DNA of 35,280 nt, from NCBI GenBank assembly GCA_035307785.1, contig DATGHS010000223.1, positions 1 to 35,280 on the forward strand, written 5' to 3'. Origin of the DNA: DATGHS01 sp035307785. Lineage in GTDB: Bacteria; Planctomycetota; Planctomycetia; Gemmatales; Gemmataceae. The notes below the pieces were generated by a model. It had not been told where the DNA came from. It did not search any database and was given only the letters and a program-made list of their open reading frames with translations. Positions within the stretch are counted from its first letter, which is position 1, and each line of letters opens with the position of its first letter. Below, one piece after another: positions 17,301 to 23,274 of this stretch. The translations under genes and the position numbers were made by a program.

Positions 17301-18607
17301 AGGCCGTCGTCGGCAAAAAGAACGCAACTCACCACCCCGCCGTGGCCGCTCAGCGTGAGCAATTCGTTGCCGCTGGCCGCATCCCACAATTTAATTGTTT
17401 TATCCCAGCTCGCCGTAGCTAGCGCTTTACCGTCGGCCGAAAACGACAACGAAGTGATGTCTCCAGAGTGGCTCGAACTGCTGACAATTCTTGGACGCGA
17501 GGCAGCCTGCTCCGCCACCAGCTCCCAGTCAAAGCGGCTGGCCTTCGGGTTTGGAAGGTCCTGGTCGTGTACCAAATCCAGCGCCGGAGGATCTGCTAGA
17601 GCTCCGCCGTCTTGTACCGCTGGCGGTATCGACTCGCCGGCTGGCAAGCCGGTTGCGACTACAACAGGCACAATCGACGTCTGCCCCTCGCGTGGAGGCG
17701 GCACGGTCTTCGGCGGGGTTACCGGAGGCGCTGGTGGCTGGGCCGGCTCCTCTTTTTGCCAAGGCTCTATTGGCGGCTTGGAGCCACCCGCATCAAAGTC
17801 GACTTCACTGCTGAGCTCGGCTGCCGGGGCCACCGAGTCGGACGGAGTAAACAGATTCACTTGTTGTTTTTGCAGAACGGTGGCCATGCCCAGCCATTGG
17901 GCGAGCGTGTGATATTGCACCGCGGCTGGTGATTGGGGGTTCATCGCGATCACCGCCTTGCCGGCCAGCAGCGCTTTCGGCACCTCTGCGTCATAGGGAA
18001 TGGTTTGCGGCAGAATATAACGGCCAAAGATATGCCGGAGATCCACGTCGAAGCCACGGCCCGCAGTCTCGCCCGGTGGCATGGTGAGGAGGATGCCGCG
18101 CATCTGCACCGCGCTTCCTTGCGACTGCATGGCCTTGATGAGCTGGAGAAACATCGGCAATGTCCGGTACGACATGGGCTCGGCCCGGATGATCAGCATC
18201 AAATTGTCGCTGAAGAAAATGAGCTTGCGGAGCAAGTCACCGGTGACGATGGGCGGCGAATCGATGACCAGCCAGCCGTAGCGCTGCGATGACGGGTGCC
18301 GCGACACCGTCTTGAGAAAATCGTCCATCGGCTGCGTGAAGGCAGCGCCGTCACTAGCCGGTTGGATCACGTCGAGGCCGGGGACAACGTTGCGCCAAAC
18401 CACGCCGTCGGCCGCGATGCCCAGTTCGCGAAGCTGCGCTTTATCGGCATGGAGGTGTAAATTGAGTGACGCGGCAACACTTCCCAAGGGATCGGTATCG
18501 ACCAACAAGACCGGAATGCCTGACAGAGCCGCGGCGGTGGACAGATTAATAGCCGTCGTGGTCTTTCCGACGCCGCCTTTCTGGCTGGCGATCAACAATT
18601 TTCGCAC
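14312..18607 (-). CDS. ParA/MinD-type ATPase fused to three WD40 propellers
   Basis: I start at GTG 18607, with GGAGG eight bases upstream; this places the ATPase at the N-terminus of a 1431-residue protein. Residues 1 to about 245 are a ParA-type ATPase: KGGVGKTT deviant Walker A with both lysines, VDTDPLGS, and VIDSPP. A Pro-rich linker of about 130 residues follows. Then come three WD40 blocks of seven blades each (about 380-670, 760-1050 and 1112-1390) separated by Ala/Pro-rich linkers. Many blades of blocks 1 and 3 carry near-identical SWDKTVRLWD ends, pointing to recent repeat amplification. The linker before block 2 holds SKANLQLPA, shared with the disordered protein at 20853. ParA ATPases position cargo on nucleoid or membrane by ATP-dependent gradients; the propellers would serve as the cargo or hub side. 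That role is inferred. Confidence 0.93.
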   Translation of the reverse strand: MRKLLIASQKGGVGKTTTAINLSTAAALSGIPVLLVDTDPLGSVAASLNLHLHADKAQLRELGIAADGVVWRNVVPGLDVIQPASDGAAFTQPMDDFLKTVSRHPSSQRYGWLVIDSPPIVTGDLLRKLIFFSDNLMLIIRAEPMSYRTLPMFLQLIKAMQSQGSAVQMRGILLTMPPGETAGRGFDVDLRHIFGRYILPQTIPYDAEVPKALLAGKAVIAMNPQSPAAVQYHTLAQWLGMATVLQKQQVNLFTPSDSVAPAAELSSEVDFDAGGSKPPIEPWQKEEPAQPPAPPVTPPKTVPPPREGQTSIVPVVVATGLPAGESIPPAVQDGGALADPPALDLVHDQDLPNPKASRFDWELVAEQAASRPRIVSSSSHSGDITSLSFSADGKALATASWDKTIKLWDAASGNELLTLSGHGGVVSCVLFADDGLTLASASWDKTVRLWRLPDGDAVTTLKGHTGVVTALAFSPDGSRLASCGWDKTVRLWDLKDRAELRALEGHEQMVTSVAYAPSGLLLASGSWDKTVRLWDVNTGKTAAVLKGHNGDVTSVAFSREGKTLASGSLDHSIRLWDVETRKERATLRGHGGEVTAVAFSRDGRYLATASWDRTVKLWSAESGELRATLQGHGGVVTSIAFSPDCHGLASCSLDHTVKTWDLGTGRQLNNIAVQLGEEKPSGLPQSESKANLQLPAASAPAKASSPALPLAPAALPASKMPGLAADRKSAPALSKSAVPKLDPKSSKLQAKPSQPSVLSRIASKPIKALTYSPDGQFLASGSGNEVLLWDAASGEILSRLQGHGSEVTAVGFPFDGRLVASADSAGKVCLWENTNGQDMMALPGHGGPVTGLAFPPDGQVLITSSEDGSVKVWDLQTRQLRRSLLGHDSAVRAIAAAQEGKSLATGDGMGMLRIFDLANWREKHHIAAHGREIRCLAMSPEGQAVATGGVDGQLKLWDVATGAEWVDIDAHKGPVMAVAFSGTGSLLASAGADRSVKLWHSITGKSRFEWTGLPTDIAAVTFSPDGKTVAAAGANGIIYFWEANSGRPRATAEEATGSATTAPSVSDLELTPARPIPRFNDMVPTEDMPPGGSVSETHVVPLVSRDVRNVPVSTRATVLAVAGNDQVVSLWNAEIGKQLSQLKGHTRDVNSLAFSPDGLFLASGSADQTVRIWDIASGELLVVLPGHTGEVTSVAFAPDGQTLASASWDSTIKLWDIEHKAERATLTGHKGAVTSLAFHPSGKVLASGSWDRTIRLWDLATGRARAVCSGHEKMVTSLAFAPNGLTLASASWDKTARLWDQAAGEELLAMTGHGLAVSSVLFAPDGQTLFSASWDTTIKRWDLASGREIQTLSGHRESIRCLSLSPSGKQLASCSWDGTVRIWKLENGEPQLTLQSDCGKLNAVAYPPASKLAYSSHNGLLSASRMARKSG

Positions 18608-18648
18608 GATCCAAACCTCCCCGGCCGGTAGGCGTTGCCGCACCCGGT

Positions 18649-19302
18649 TCAGCGTTTCAACAGTGAGTCGTTCAAATTGCGGGCCAATGTACCAAATGCC
18701 GCGGAAGCCACACCTTGAGGAGGCGGGACCCCGGCCTTGAGCGCCCATTCGCGCATTTCCTGCTGCAAAGGAATGACCGGGCTCAGTAGCAATTCGCGAT
18801 GTCCTTCTTGTAACCGGCTAAGCACAGCGCGTTGCACTTCATCCTGGGCATCATAAATGCCGACTAGCAATCCCAATAATTCGAGCCGGCGATTGGCTTC
18901 TCGCGCCTTGCCAATTATCATTGCCGCGGCCGGCACCGTACGAATGGACAGCGGGTCTGCCAAGCTGGTGAGAATAATGCCGTCCGCCGCGCTCAGCACT
19001 CGCTGTGACAACGGATCAAGCAGCGACGGACTATCCACAATCACAATCTGAGTCTGGTGCGGGCCGGCAAGTGCTTCCAGACCGGTCTGAAATTGCACGT
19101 TCGGCCACGGGCACTGGCCGGCCGAATTCAGCGCCACCATGCTCATGGAACGCATCGGTACCGCGTCCACAAGCGTGACCGAGTGGCCCGCCTGACCCAA
19201 ATGCCAGCCCAGGCATAGCGCCGTAGTCGTCCGCCCGGTACCGCCCTTGTGGCTGACGATTCCCAAAATGTAGGGCGACCTCGCCAATGATTTCTCCTTC
19301 AC
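18649..19302 (-). CDS. ParA/MinD-like ATPase with altered P-loop
   Basis: The 217-residue product is a short MinD/ParA-type protein: HKGGTGRTTTALCLGWHLGQ forms the deviant Walker A, IVIVDSPS the Walker B-like strand. The conserved P-loop Lys is replaced by Arg (GRT for GKT), and the usual DxDPQ switch region reads DAVPMRS. Similar GRTT forms occur in CpaE- and BcsQ-like relatives, so this may bind nucleotide weakly or act as a non-hydrolysing partner. The gene starts with GTG at 19302, overlapping the previous stop by four bases (GTGA). An internal TTG at 19287 with AGGAG six bases before it is a credible alternative start. It probably works with the intact ATPase 41 bases downstream. Confidence 0.88.
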   Translation of the reverse strand: MKEKSLARSPYILGIVSHKGGTGRTTTALCLGWHLGQAGHSVTLVDAVPMRSMSMVALNSAGQCPWPNVQFQTGLEALAGPHQTQIVIVDSPSLLDPLSQRVLSAADGIILTSLADPLSIRTVPAAAMIIGKAREANRRLELLGLLVGIYDAQDEVQRAVLSRLQEGHRELLLSPVIPLQQEMREWALKAGVPPPQGVASAAFGTLARNLNDSLLKR

Positions 19303-19487
19303 CGGCTCTTCGCCGAATGCTTGCTCTTGGAACCACGCCCGGCCATCACGTTGATCGGTGTGTCACATTCCTCAGCCGGGGCATGCAATGCCACGTACGA
19401 GTTGGCCAGGAATGGCCGCAACAGCGCAAGAACCTGATTCATCTGCTCACTTTCGGCTTCCAACCATTTCGGATCGAGGGTATCCAC
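19299..19487 (-). CDS. 62-residue protein coupled to the ParA-like gene
   Basis: A GTG at 19487 opens a 62-residue frame whose stop overlaps the start of the ParA-like gene by four bases. The N-terminal half reads as a helix followed by a short strand (PKWLEAESEQMNQVLALLRPFLANSYVALHAP); the C-terminal half is a basic, probably disordered tail (GRGSKSKHSAKSR). I do not recognise it. The basic tail could contact nucleic acid or another protein; this is inference. Reality is supported by the coupled overlap and by its place in an otherwise tightly packed gene row, though the ribosome binding site is weak. Confidence 0.6.
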   Translation of the reverse strand: MDTLDPKWLEAESEQMNQVLALLRPFLANSYVALHAPAEECDTPINVMAGRGSKSKHSAKSR

Positions 19488-19537
19488 GACAATCAGGCTC
19501 CACGGGCGACCTTAAAGGAATGGTTTCGTGGATCGTC

Positions 19538-20188
19538 TCACACACGTGTCTGTTCCAGTGCTGCCAGCACGTCGGCATGATTTTTGCGCCCATGCCCGGC
19601 GAGCGGTTGGAGCCGCTCCGGAACCGTAATGACAAACCGGCTGCGGTCAGCGCCGCAGCTGAAGCAATCCGTTTGCAAGCAATCGAGTTCGGTCCCGGAG
19701 AAGACCGAAAACATGCCGCTCAGAAAGCCGGCCAACAGGGTCTCCACCGGTTGGCCGCCTTGCCGAACGCTTGCCCCCAGCATCGGTGTTTCCACTTCGA
19801 CGGTCAACAAGCCGCGGTCATAGCGGCTGAAACCAAATTGGAAGGTGCCCCAGCCATGATGCTCAAACGCCTGGGCGAGATTGGCACTGAACATAGCCAT
19901 CGGCAAATCCAGCAGCGCTTTGCCGAAATGCTGCTGCATTTGCGCCGCAAATTGTTCCGCTGCCTTGCGGCCCCATTCCCGGCCCGTCGCTTTCAGCACC
20001 GGCAACGCCCGATCCCCCATCTGCCCCTCCAACGAATTGCAGAAAGCGAGCAGGAAATCGTCGGTGAGGGCCAGCATGCGCACGCCGGCCCGATTCTGCA
20101 TCGTGCCCTTGCGCAGATCGTGCTCGATATAGCCGGGCTCGCCGAAGTAGTTGCCCTTCAGCAGCAGGCCTTCTGTATTGGCTTCCAT
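19538..20188 (-). CDS. V4R-domain protein (small-ligand-binding domain)
   Basis: The frame is open to 20296, but that part lies inside the inverted repeat at 20228-20300. I prefer the ATG at 20188, preceded by AAGAG; the ATG at 20224 is possible. The product of about 216 residues has a helical N-terminal half and a C-terminal V4R domain (about 120-200): LLAGFLSGMFSVFSGTELDC, then QTDCFSCGADRSRFVITVP with the paired cysteines and the GD-x-C-F-like ending of the family. V4R domains, first named from 4-vinyl reductase, bind small aromatic or hydrocarbon ligands in regulators and tetrapyrrole enzymes. It lies between the globin-like gene and the 62-residue gene. The ligand is unknown. Confidence 0.8.
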   Translation of the reverse strand: MEANTEGLLLKGNYFGEPGYIEHDLRKGTMQNRAGVRMLALTDDFLLAFCNSLEGQMGDRALPVLKATGREWGRKAAEQFAAQMQQHFGKALLDLPMAMFSANLAQAFEHHGWGTFQFGFSRYDRGLLTVEVETPMLGASVRQGGQPVETLLAGFLSGMFSVFSGTELDCLQTDCFSCGADRSRFVITVPERLQPLAGHGRKNHADVLAALEQTRV

Positions 20189-20227
20189 TTCAAGCTCTTG
20201 TTGGTCTTGCCGCCACAAATCCATGTT

Positions 20228-20300
20228 CGGAGCCGGGGTCGCAAACGGCCGGATTGAGCGCCGTCTCCCATCCGGTCGCTTGCGCTCTCGGCTCATATCC
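20228..20300. repeat. Inverted repeat, degenerate copy 2 of the 8046-8120 family
   Basis: The arm at 20228-20257 resembles the first arm of the element at 8046 (CGGAGCCGGG then CGCAAACGGCCGGATTGAG), and 20266-20300 resembles the second arm (CCATCCGGTCGCTTGCGCTC then TCGGCTC). The pairing is weaker than in copy 1. It sits between the globin-like gene and the V4R gene inside the cluster, where it could tune the ratio of upstream and downstream transcripts. Confidence 0.7.
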
Positions 20301-20315
20301 GTCTTTTAGCTACCG

Positions 20316-20813
20316 TTACGCACTCGTCGCCGCGGGTTCCGGCAGTTCGCTCAAGACTTCAATATTTCGGTCCAAATACGGTTGCAAAAGGGCCGCGGTT
20401 TGCGGGCTGGTATGCTTGGCCACTTGATCGCGCAAGAGCGTGAAGCAATCGCGGCTAAACTTCGGGCTGAAGTTGCCGGCCGCTAAAACTGTGCGCAGCC
20501 AGAACAAGACTTTTTCATCCAGCCAGCGCATGTGGTCGAGAATCATTGCCTGCACATTGAAGCGCAGCACCAATTGTACGTCGTTCTGCGTTTTGGCCAG
20601 CGCCGGGCCCTTTATCGCCGACGATTCCGGATAGCGCTGCTGCATCGCTTCGATCACTGCTTGAACGATGACGTCCTCATGCTCCTGCACCTGATCGGCC
20701 GCTTGAAAGCGCGCGGGCAGCGAGGCGGCTTGGGTCAGCAGCGCCCGTCGTTCATCGGCGTGGAAATAGCGCCCTTCGGCGCCACGGACGAGACTTTGCA
20801 ACTGCGAGTTCAT
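20316..20813 (-). CDS. Phycobilisome-like globin-fold protein, no bilin cysteine
   Basis: I use the ATG at 20813 with AAAGG upstream; another in-frame ATG at 20852 directly abuts the previous stop. The 165-residue product has the length and helix pattern of phycobilisome/allophycocyanin-type globins: a GRYF segment, LPARFQAADQVQEHEDVIVQAVIEAM, and the core NDVQLVLRFNVQAMILDHMRWLDEKVL, which lines up with the allophycocyanin RDLDYYLRYATYAMLAGD-type helix. The Cys that holds bilin in allophycocyanin is replaced; the segment reads LAKTQNDVQ. Non-photosynthetic bacteria do contain such globins, with roles mostly unknown. This assignment rests on pattern recognition and needs profile comparison. 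It is the second gene of the cluster. Confidence 0.68.
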   Translation of the reverse strand: MNSQLQSLVRGAEGRYFHADERRALLTQAASLPARFQAADQVQEHEDVIVQAVIEAMQQRYPESSAIKGPALAKTQNDVQLVLRFNVQAMILDHMRWLDEKVLFWLRTVLAAGNFSPKFSRDCFTLLRDQVAKHTSPQTAALLQPYLDRNIEVLSELPEPAATSA

Positions 20814-20852
20814 GGGCGAACCTTTCTTCCAACCAGCCTTCCGGCGTGTCAT

Positions 20853-21806
20853 TCATTCCCAGGCGGCCAGCGCCATCACCGTCGCCACCGTCCAGGCCGC
20901 ACCGCCGGTCGGCCCATAGCCGAAGAGAGGGACACCCTTGGCCAATGTGATCGTTTCCTTTTCGAGACCAGCGAGCGGATCGCGAATGGGATGGCGAACC
21001 TGATCCGGCCGGTTGCGCCAGTTCATCAGAGTAAAGTATCCCGCGGTCGTTACATTTCCCAGCGGAATAAGATCGGCTGTCGGCACATTCGGTTGTGTGA
21101 CGGGCTTGGACAGAGCAACCGGGATCGGGGCGGGCTTTTTTTCCTCCCGGGTGTTCCGCCAGTTGTACTTTTGCAAAAAGGAACTGGCCGGCTCGAGGGC
21201 CAACTCGGGTGGCGGCGCCGGCTTTTCCACTGCCTGCATTTCCGCTTCGTCCGCGGCGAGCGCGAAATGAACCGGCACCACAGGCGTAATGGGTACCTTG
21301 GGCATTTCCACTTTTGTCGGCGAAGCCACGGGCGGCTCTTCTTTGGCGGGAGAAATTGCAGGCAGTTGCAATTCGGCTTTGGATGGTGAAATAGCGGGTA
21401 GCTGTAGCTCTGCTTTCGATGATGATACGGGAGGCAGCTTCAACTCTGCCTTGGATTGCGACGCGGTAATCCGTTGAAGTTCCGCCCTGGAGAACGAAAC
21501 GGTAGGCGGCAACTTGGTTTCAGGATCGGACGGTCTGGCCGGCATCGCCGGCGGCACGGGCAACGGCAAGGGCGCGATCGGCACTTGCGCCGCGGCCGGC
21601 AGCGCATCCAGGTCCACGTCTTCCAGTGCGAGGCCAGGGGAATCGAATATCGGATGCGATGCTTCCAGCCCCGGTGACTGCGGAACAAACCCTGCGGCCA
21701 AGGGTTGGTTTTCGTCGGGCGGCAAGGGCGGCATCAATTCGGCCAATAACTCTGCGATCTTGGCCCGCTCCGGAATTTCCCTGCCGTTCATATTGCTGCC
21801 AGCCAT
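20853..21806 (-). CDS. Proline-rich, probably disordered protein with NWRN motifs
   Basis: The ATG at 21806 follows AAGGGG. The 317-residue product is rich in Pro, Ala, Glu and Lys and has no membrane segment or signal. Near the middle it repeats SKAELQLPA-type units (SKAELKLPP, SKAELQLPA, SKAELQLPA). Further on are two related motifs, FLQKYNWRN and YFTLMNWRN (NWRN at 21153-21164 and 21012-21023). The C-terminus (TVATVMALAAWE) is short, hydrophobic and ends one base before the next ATG. I do not recognise a family. The sequence looks like a disordered tether with short docking motifs, similar in general style to adaptor proteins of ParA-type positioning systems. It is the first gene of the cluster. 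Confidence 0.75.
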   Translation of the reverse strand: MAGSNMNGREIPERAKIAELLAELMPPLPPDENQPLAAGFVPQSPGLEASHPIFDSPGLALEDVDLDALPAAAQVPIAPLPLPVPPAMPARPSDPETKLPPTVSFSRAELQRITASQSKAELKLPPVSSSKAELQLPAISPSKAELQLPAISPAKEEPPVASPTKVEMPKVPITPVVPVHFALAADEAEMQAVEKPAPPPELALEPASSFLQKYNWRNTREEKKPAPIPVALSKPVTQPNVPTADLIPLGNVTTAGYFTLMNWRNRPDQVRHPIRDPLAGLEKETITLAKGVPLFGYGPTGGAAWTVATVMALAAWE

Positions 21807-21902
21807 GTTCGCCCCTTAAGCGGTCCTAATTCTGGATTATTCCCTCCGTGGAGTTTAGCTTTTTTTCTATGATCGTGCCGTAAACGACTCGGAACCGGCA
21901 TG

Positions 21903-21930
21903 AAAAAGGCCAGGGAGTTCGGTCCCTGGG
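21903..21930 (-). terminator. Intrinsic terminator of the HEAT/PDZ gene
   Basis: CCAGGGA at 21910-21916 pairs with TCCCTGG at 21923-21929. Read on the minus strand, the hairpin follows the stop at 21947 and is followed by CCTTTTTC, a good T-tract. Read on the plus strand it is followed by GTTTTC, so it may work in both directions. It separates the HEAT/PDZ gene from the eight-gene cluster. Confidence 0.75.
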
Positions 21931-21946
21931 TTTTCTGAATGTCACT

Positions 21947-23128
21947 CTATCTCTTATCGTCTCCCGATAGCGTTTTGACAGTTACGTTCATTGTCTTTTC
22001 GCCGCGGCGGACGTTGAGTGTAAACTCCTTTTCGCGGGCAAGGGCGCGGAAGATCAGCTCCTTCAGGCGCTCTGTACTGTCACATTTCTGTTCGCCCAAA
22101 GACAACACAACATCGCCTTTTTGAACTCCGGCCCGCCCGAGCAGGGAATTGGGGGGAACGGATTCCACACGCGTTTCGCTATCGGTTTGTTTGATTTTTA
22201 GCCCAAGCCGCTCGAGGTCGAAGAGCTTGATCATGCTGAGCGGCCCTTCTTCGCTTTCCACGAATTTGTTCTCGTCGGCACTGGCGCCGGGAGCACTTTT
22301 CAAATTGATATAGGTATTGCCAGTGGCCGAGGAATGCCGATCCACACCCCGGACCTGAAAAAAGGAACTACGCGCCGACACGCCGCCGCTGAAATCGCCA
22401 GTCGCCAGCACAATGCAGTTTTGCATGCGCATCACGCGGCCCACTCTGCCGGTGCACAGTACGAACGAGTCGGACAGCGACGAACAGCCTTCCAAATCGC
22501 CTGTCATTAACAGCACGCAATGGTCAATGGTCGAGACGCGGCCAAACGAGCCGGAGCACAAGCTCAGGCAGCGCGACATTTTGCTGTAGCGCGTGTTCAG
22601 GCCATCAAGGAGCAGCCGCGAGCCGGCTTCGCCTAATGGATTGAGTTCCGTGTGCACCGGCATGGCGGTGCAATCGTCGAATGGCTTGCGATAGCCGATG
22701 TTCCCGAGCTTGCCGGCCCGGGCAACCATGCCGTCAACAACGCGTTCTAGGCTGCGCCATCGGGCATCGGTGGCGTAACCGGGTTGGTGCAGCATGCGCT
22801 CAAGGAACAAATCGAACCCGTCGGCATTGACAGCGGTCAGGTCCTTTTGGAGCAAGCGGTCGAAGTTGCGCTCGCGGATGCTGTGAACGGCTGCCTTCGC
22901 CCGCCGAGCGATTTCGGGATTGGTGGAGTCAATCGCTTTTTCGAGCACCTCGGGAACGTCGGCCAACGCCGCCAGCTTACGGCTCGCCGATTCGCGCTCC
23001 GAAAATTTCGTGCTGCCGAGTTGCTCGATCCACGCGGCGATTTCCTTGTCGGAAGGCTCGGCCGCGACCGCCTGCAGCGGCAACAATAGCGCAGCCAAAA
23101 GGAACAAGCACAACGGCCAGCGAATCAT
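21947..23128 (-). CDS. Exported protein with HEAT-like N-terminus and C-terminal PDZ domain
   Basis: The ATG at 23128, preceded by GAGGG, starts a clear signal peptide (WPLCLFLLAALLLPLQAVAAE). Residues about 25-95 are helical and HEAT-like (AAWIEQLGSTKFSERESASRKLAAL). The middle (about 170-270) consists of short repeated strands with many Cys, Ser and Gly, such as RCLSLCSGSFGRVSTIDHCVLLMTGDLEG, which suggests a beta-helix. The C-terminal part (about 305-390) is a PDZ domain: ESVPPNSLLGRAGVQKGDVVLSLGE. PDZ domains bind peptide ends, often in envelope proteases, but there is no protease domain here. The total of 393 residues is probably periplasmic. A terminator follows it. Function unknown. 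Confidence 0.85.
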   Translation of the reverse strand: MIRWPLCLFLLAALLLPLQAVAAEPSDKEIAAWIEQLGSTKFSERESASRKLAALADVPEVLEKAIDSTNPEIARRAKAAVHSIRERNFDRLLQKDLTAVNADGFDLFLERMLHQPGYATDARWRSLERVVDGMVARAGKLGNIGYRKPFDDCTAMPVHTELNPLGEAGSRLLLDGLNTRYSKMSRCLSLCSGSFGRVSTIDHCVLLMTGDLEGCSSLSDSFVLCTGRVGRVMRMQNCIVLATGDFSGGVSARSSFFQVRGVDRHSSATGNTYINLKSAPGASADENKFVESEEGPLSMIKLFDLERLGLKIKQTDSETRVESVPPNSLLGRAGVQKGDVVLSLGEQKCDSTERLKELIFRALAREKEFTLNVRRGEKTMNVTVKTLSGDDKR

Positions 23129-23206
23129 GGAAAACCCTCGCGAGCAGAGGGATACTTACTCATCGACTTTACGCACCCCACGCCGCGGCGTCAACAAAAC
23201 TCCAAG

Positions 23207-23234
23207 CCGCAAGGCGAGTCTTCGAGCCTTGCGG
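23207..23234. repeat. Hairpin in the divergent promoter region
   Basis: CCGCAAGGC at 23207-23215 pairs perfectly with GCCTTGCGG at 23226-23234 around a ten-base loop. It lies between two divergent starts (23128 on the minus strand and 23275 on the plus strand), where a terminator would be out of place. It could be an operator or another intergenic repeat. Confidence 0.55.
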
Positions 23235-23262
23235 GTTTCGCCACTCACCACTCTCTACTTGC

Positions 23263-23268
23263 TATAAT
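23263..23268 (+). promoter_or_regulatory. TATAAT box seven bases before the P-type ATPase ATG
   Basis: A perfect TATAAT at 23263-23268 ends six bases before the ATG at 23275, so a transcript started at the normal distance would begin at or near the start codon. No convincing -35 box or ribosome binding site is visible. This suggests a leaderless mRNA. Confidence 0.45.
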
Positions 23269-23274
23269 GCTCGC

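Noticed and set aside
14440..17480. Regular repeats of about 126 bases suggesting a CRISPR or satellite array
   Set aside because: The period equals one WD40 blade (about 42 codons), and the repeats are coding with conserved GH and WD residues.
20189..20296. N-terminal extension of the V4R frame reading MSRERKRPDG
   Set aside because: This part lies in the repeat at 20228-20300, and the same kind of Arg-rich reading appears at copy 1, so it is translated repeat DNA.
13778..21806. A gas vesicle gene cluster
   Set aside because: Only a GvpH-like Hsp20 points that way; no GvpA, GvpN, GvpF/L or other vesicle protein is present.
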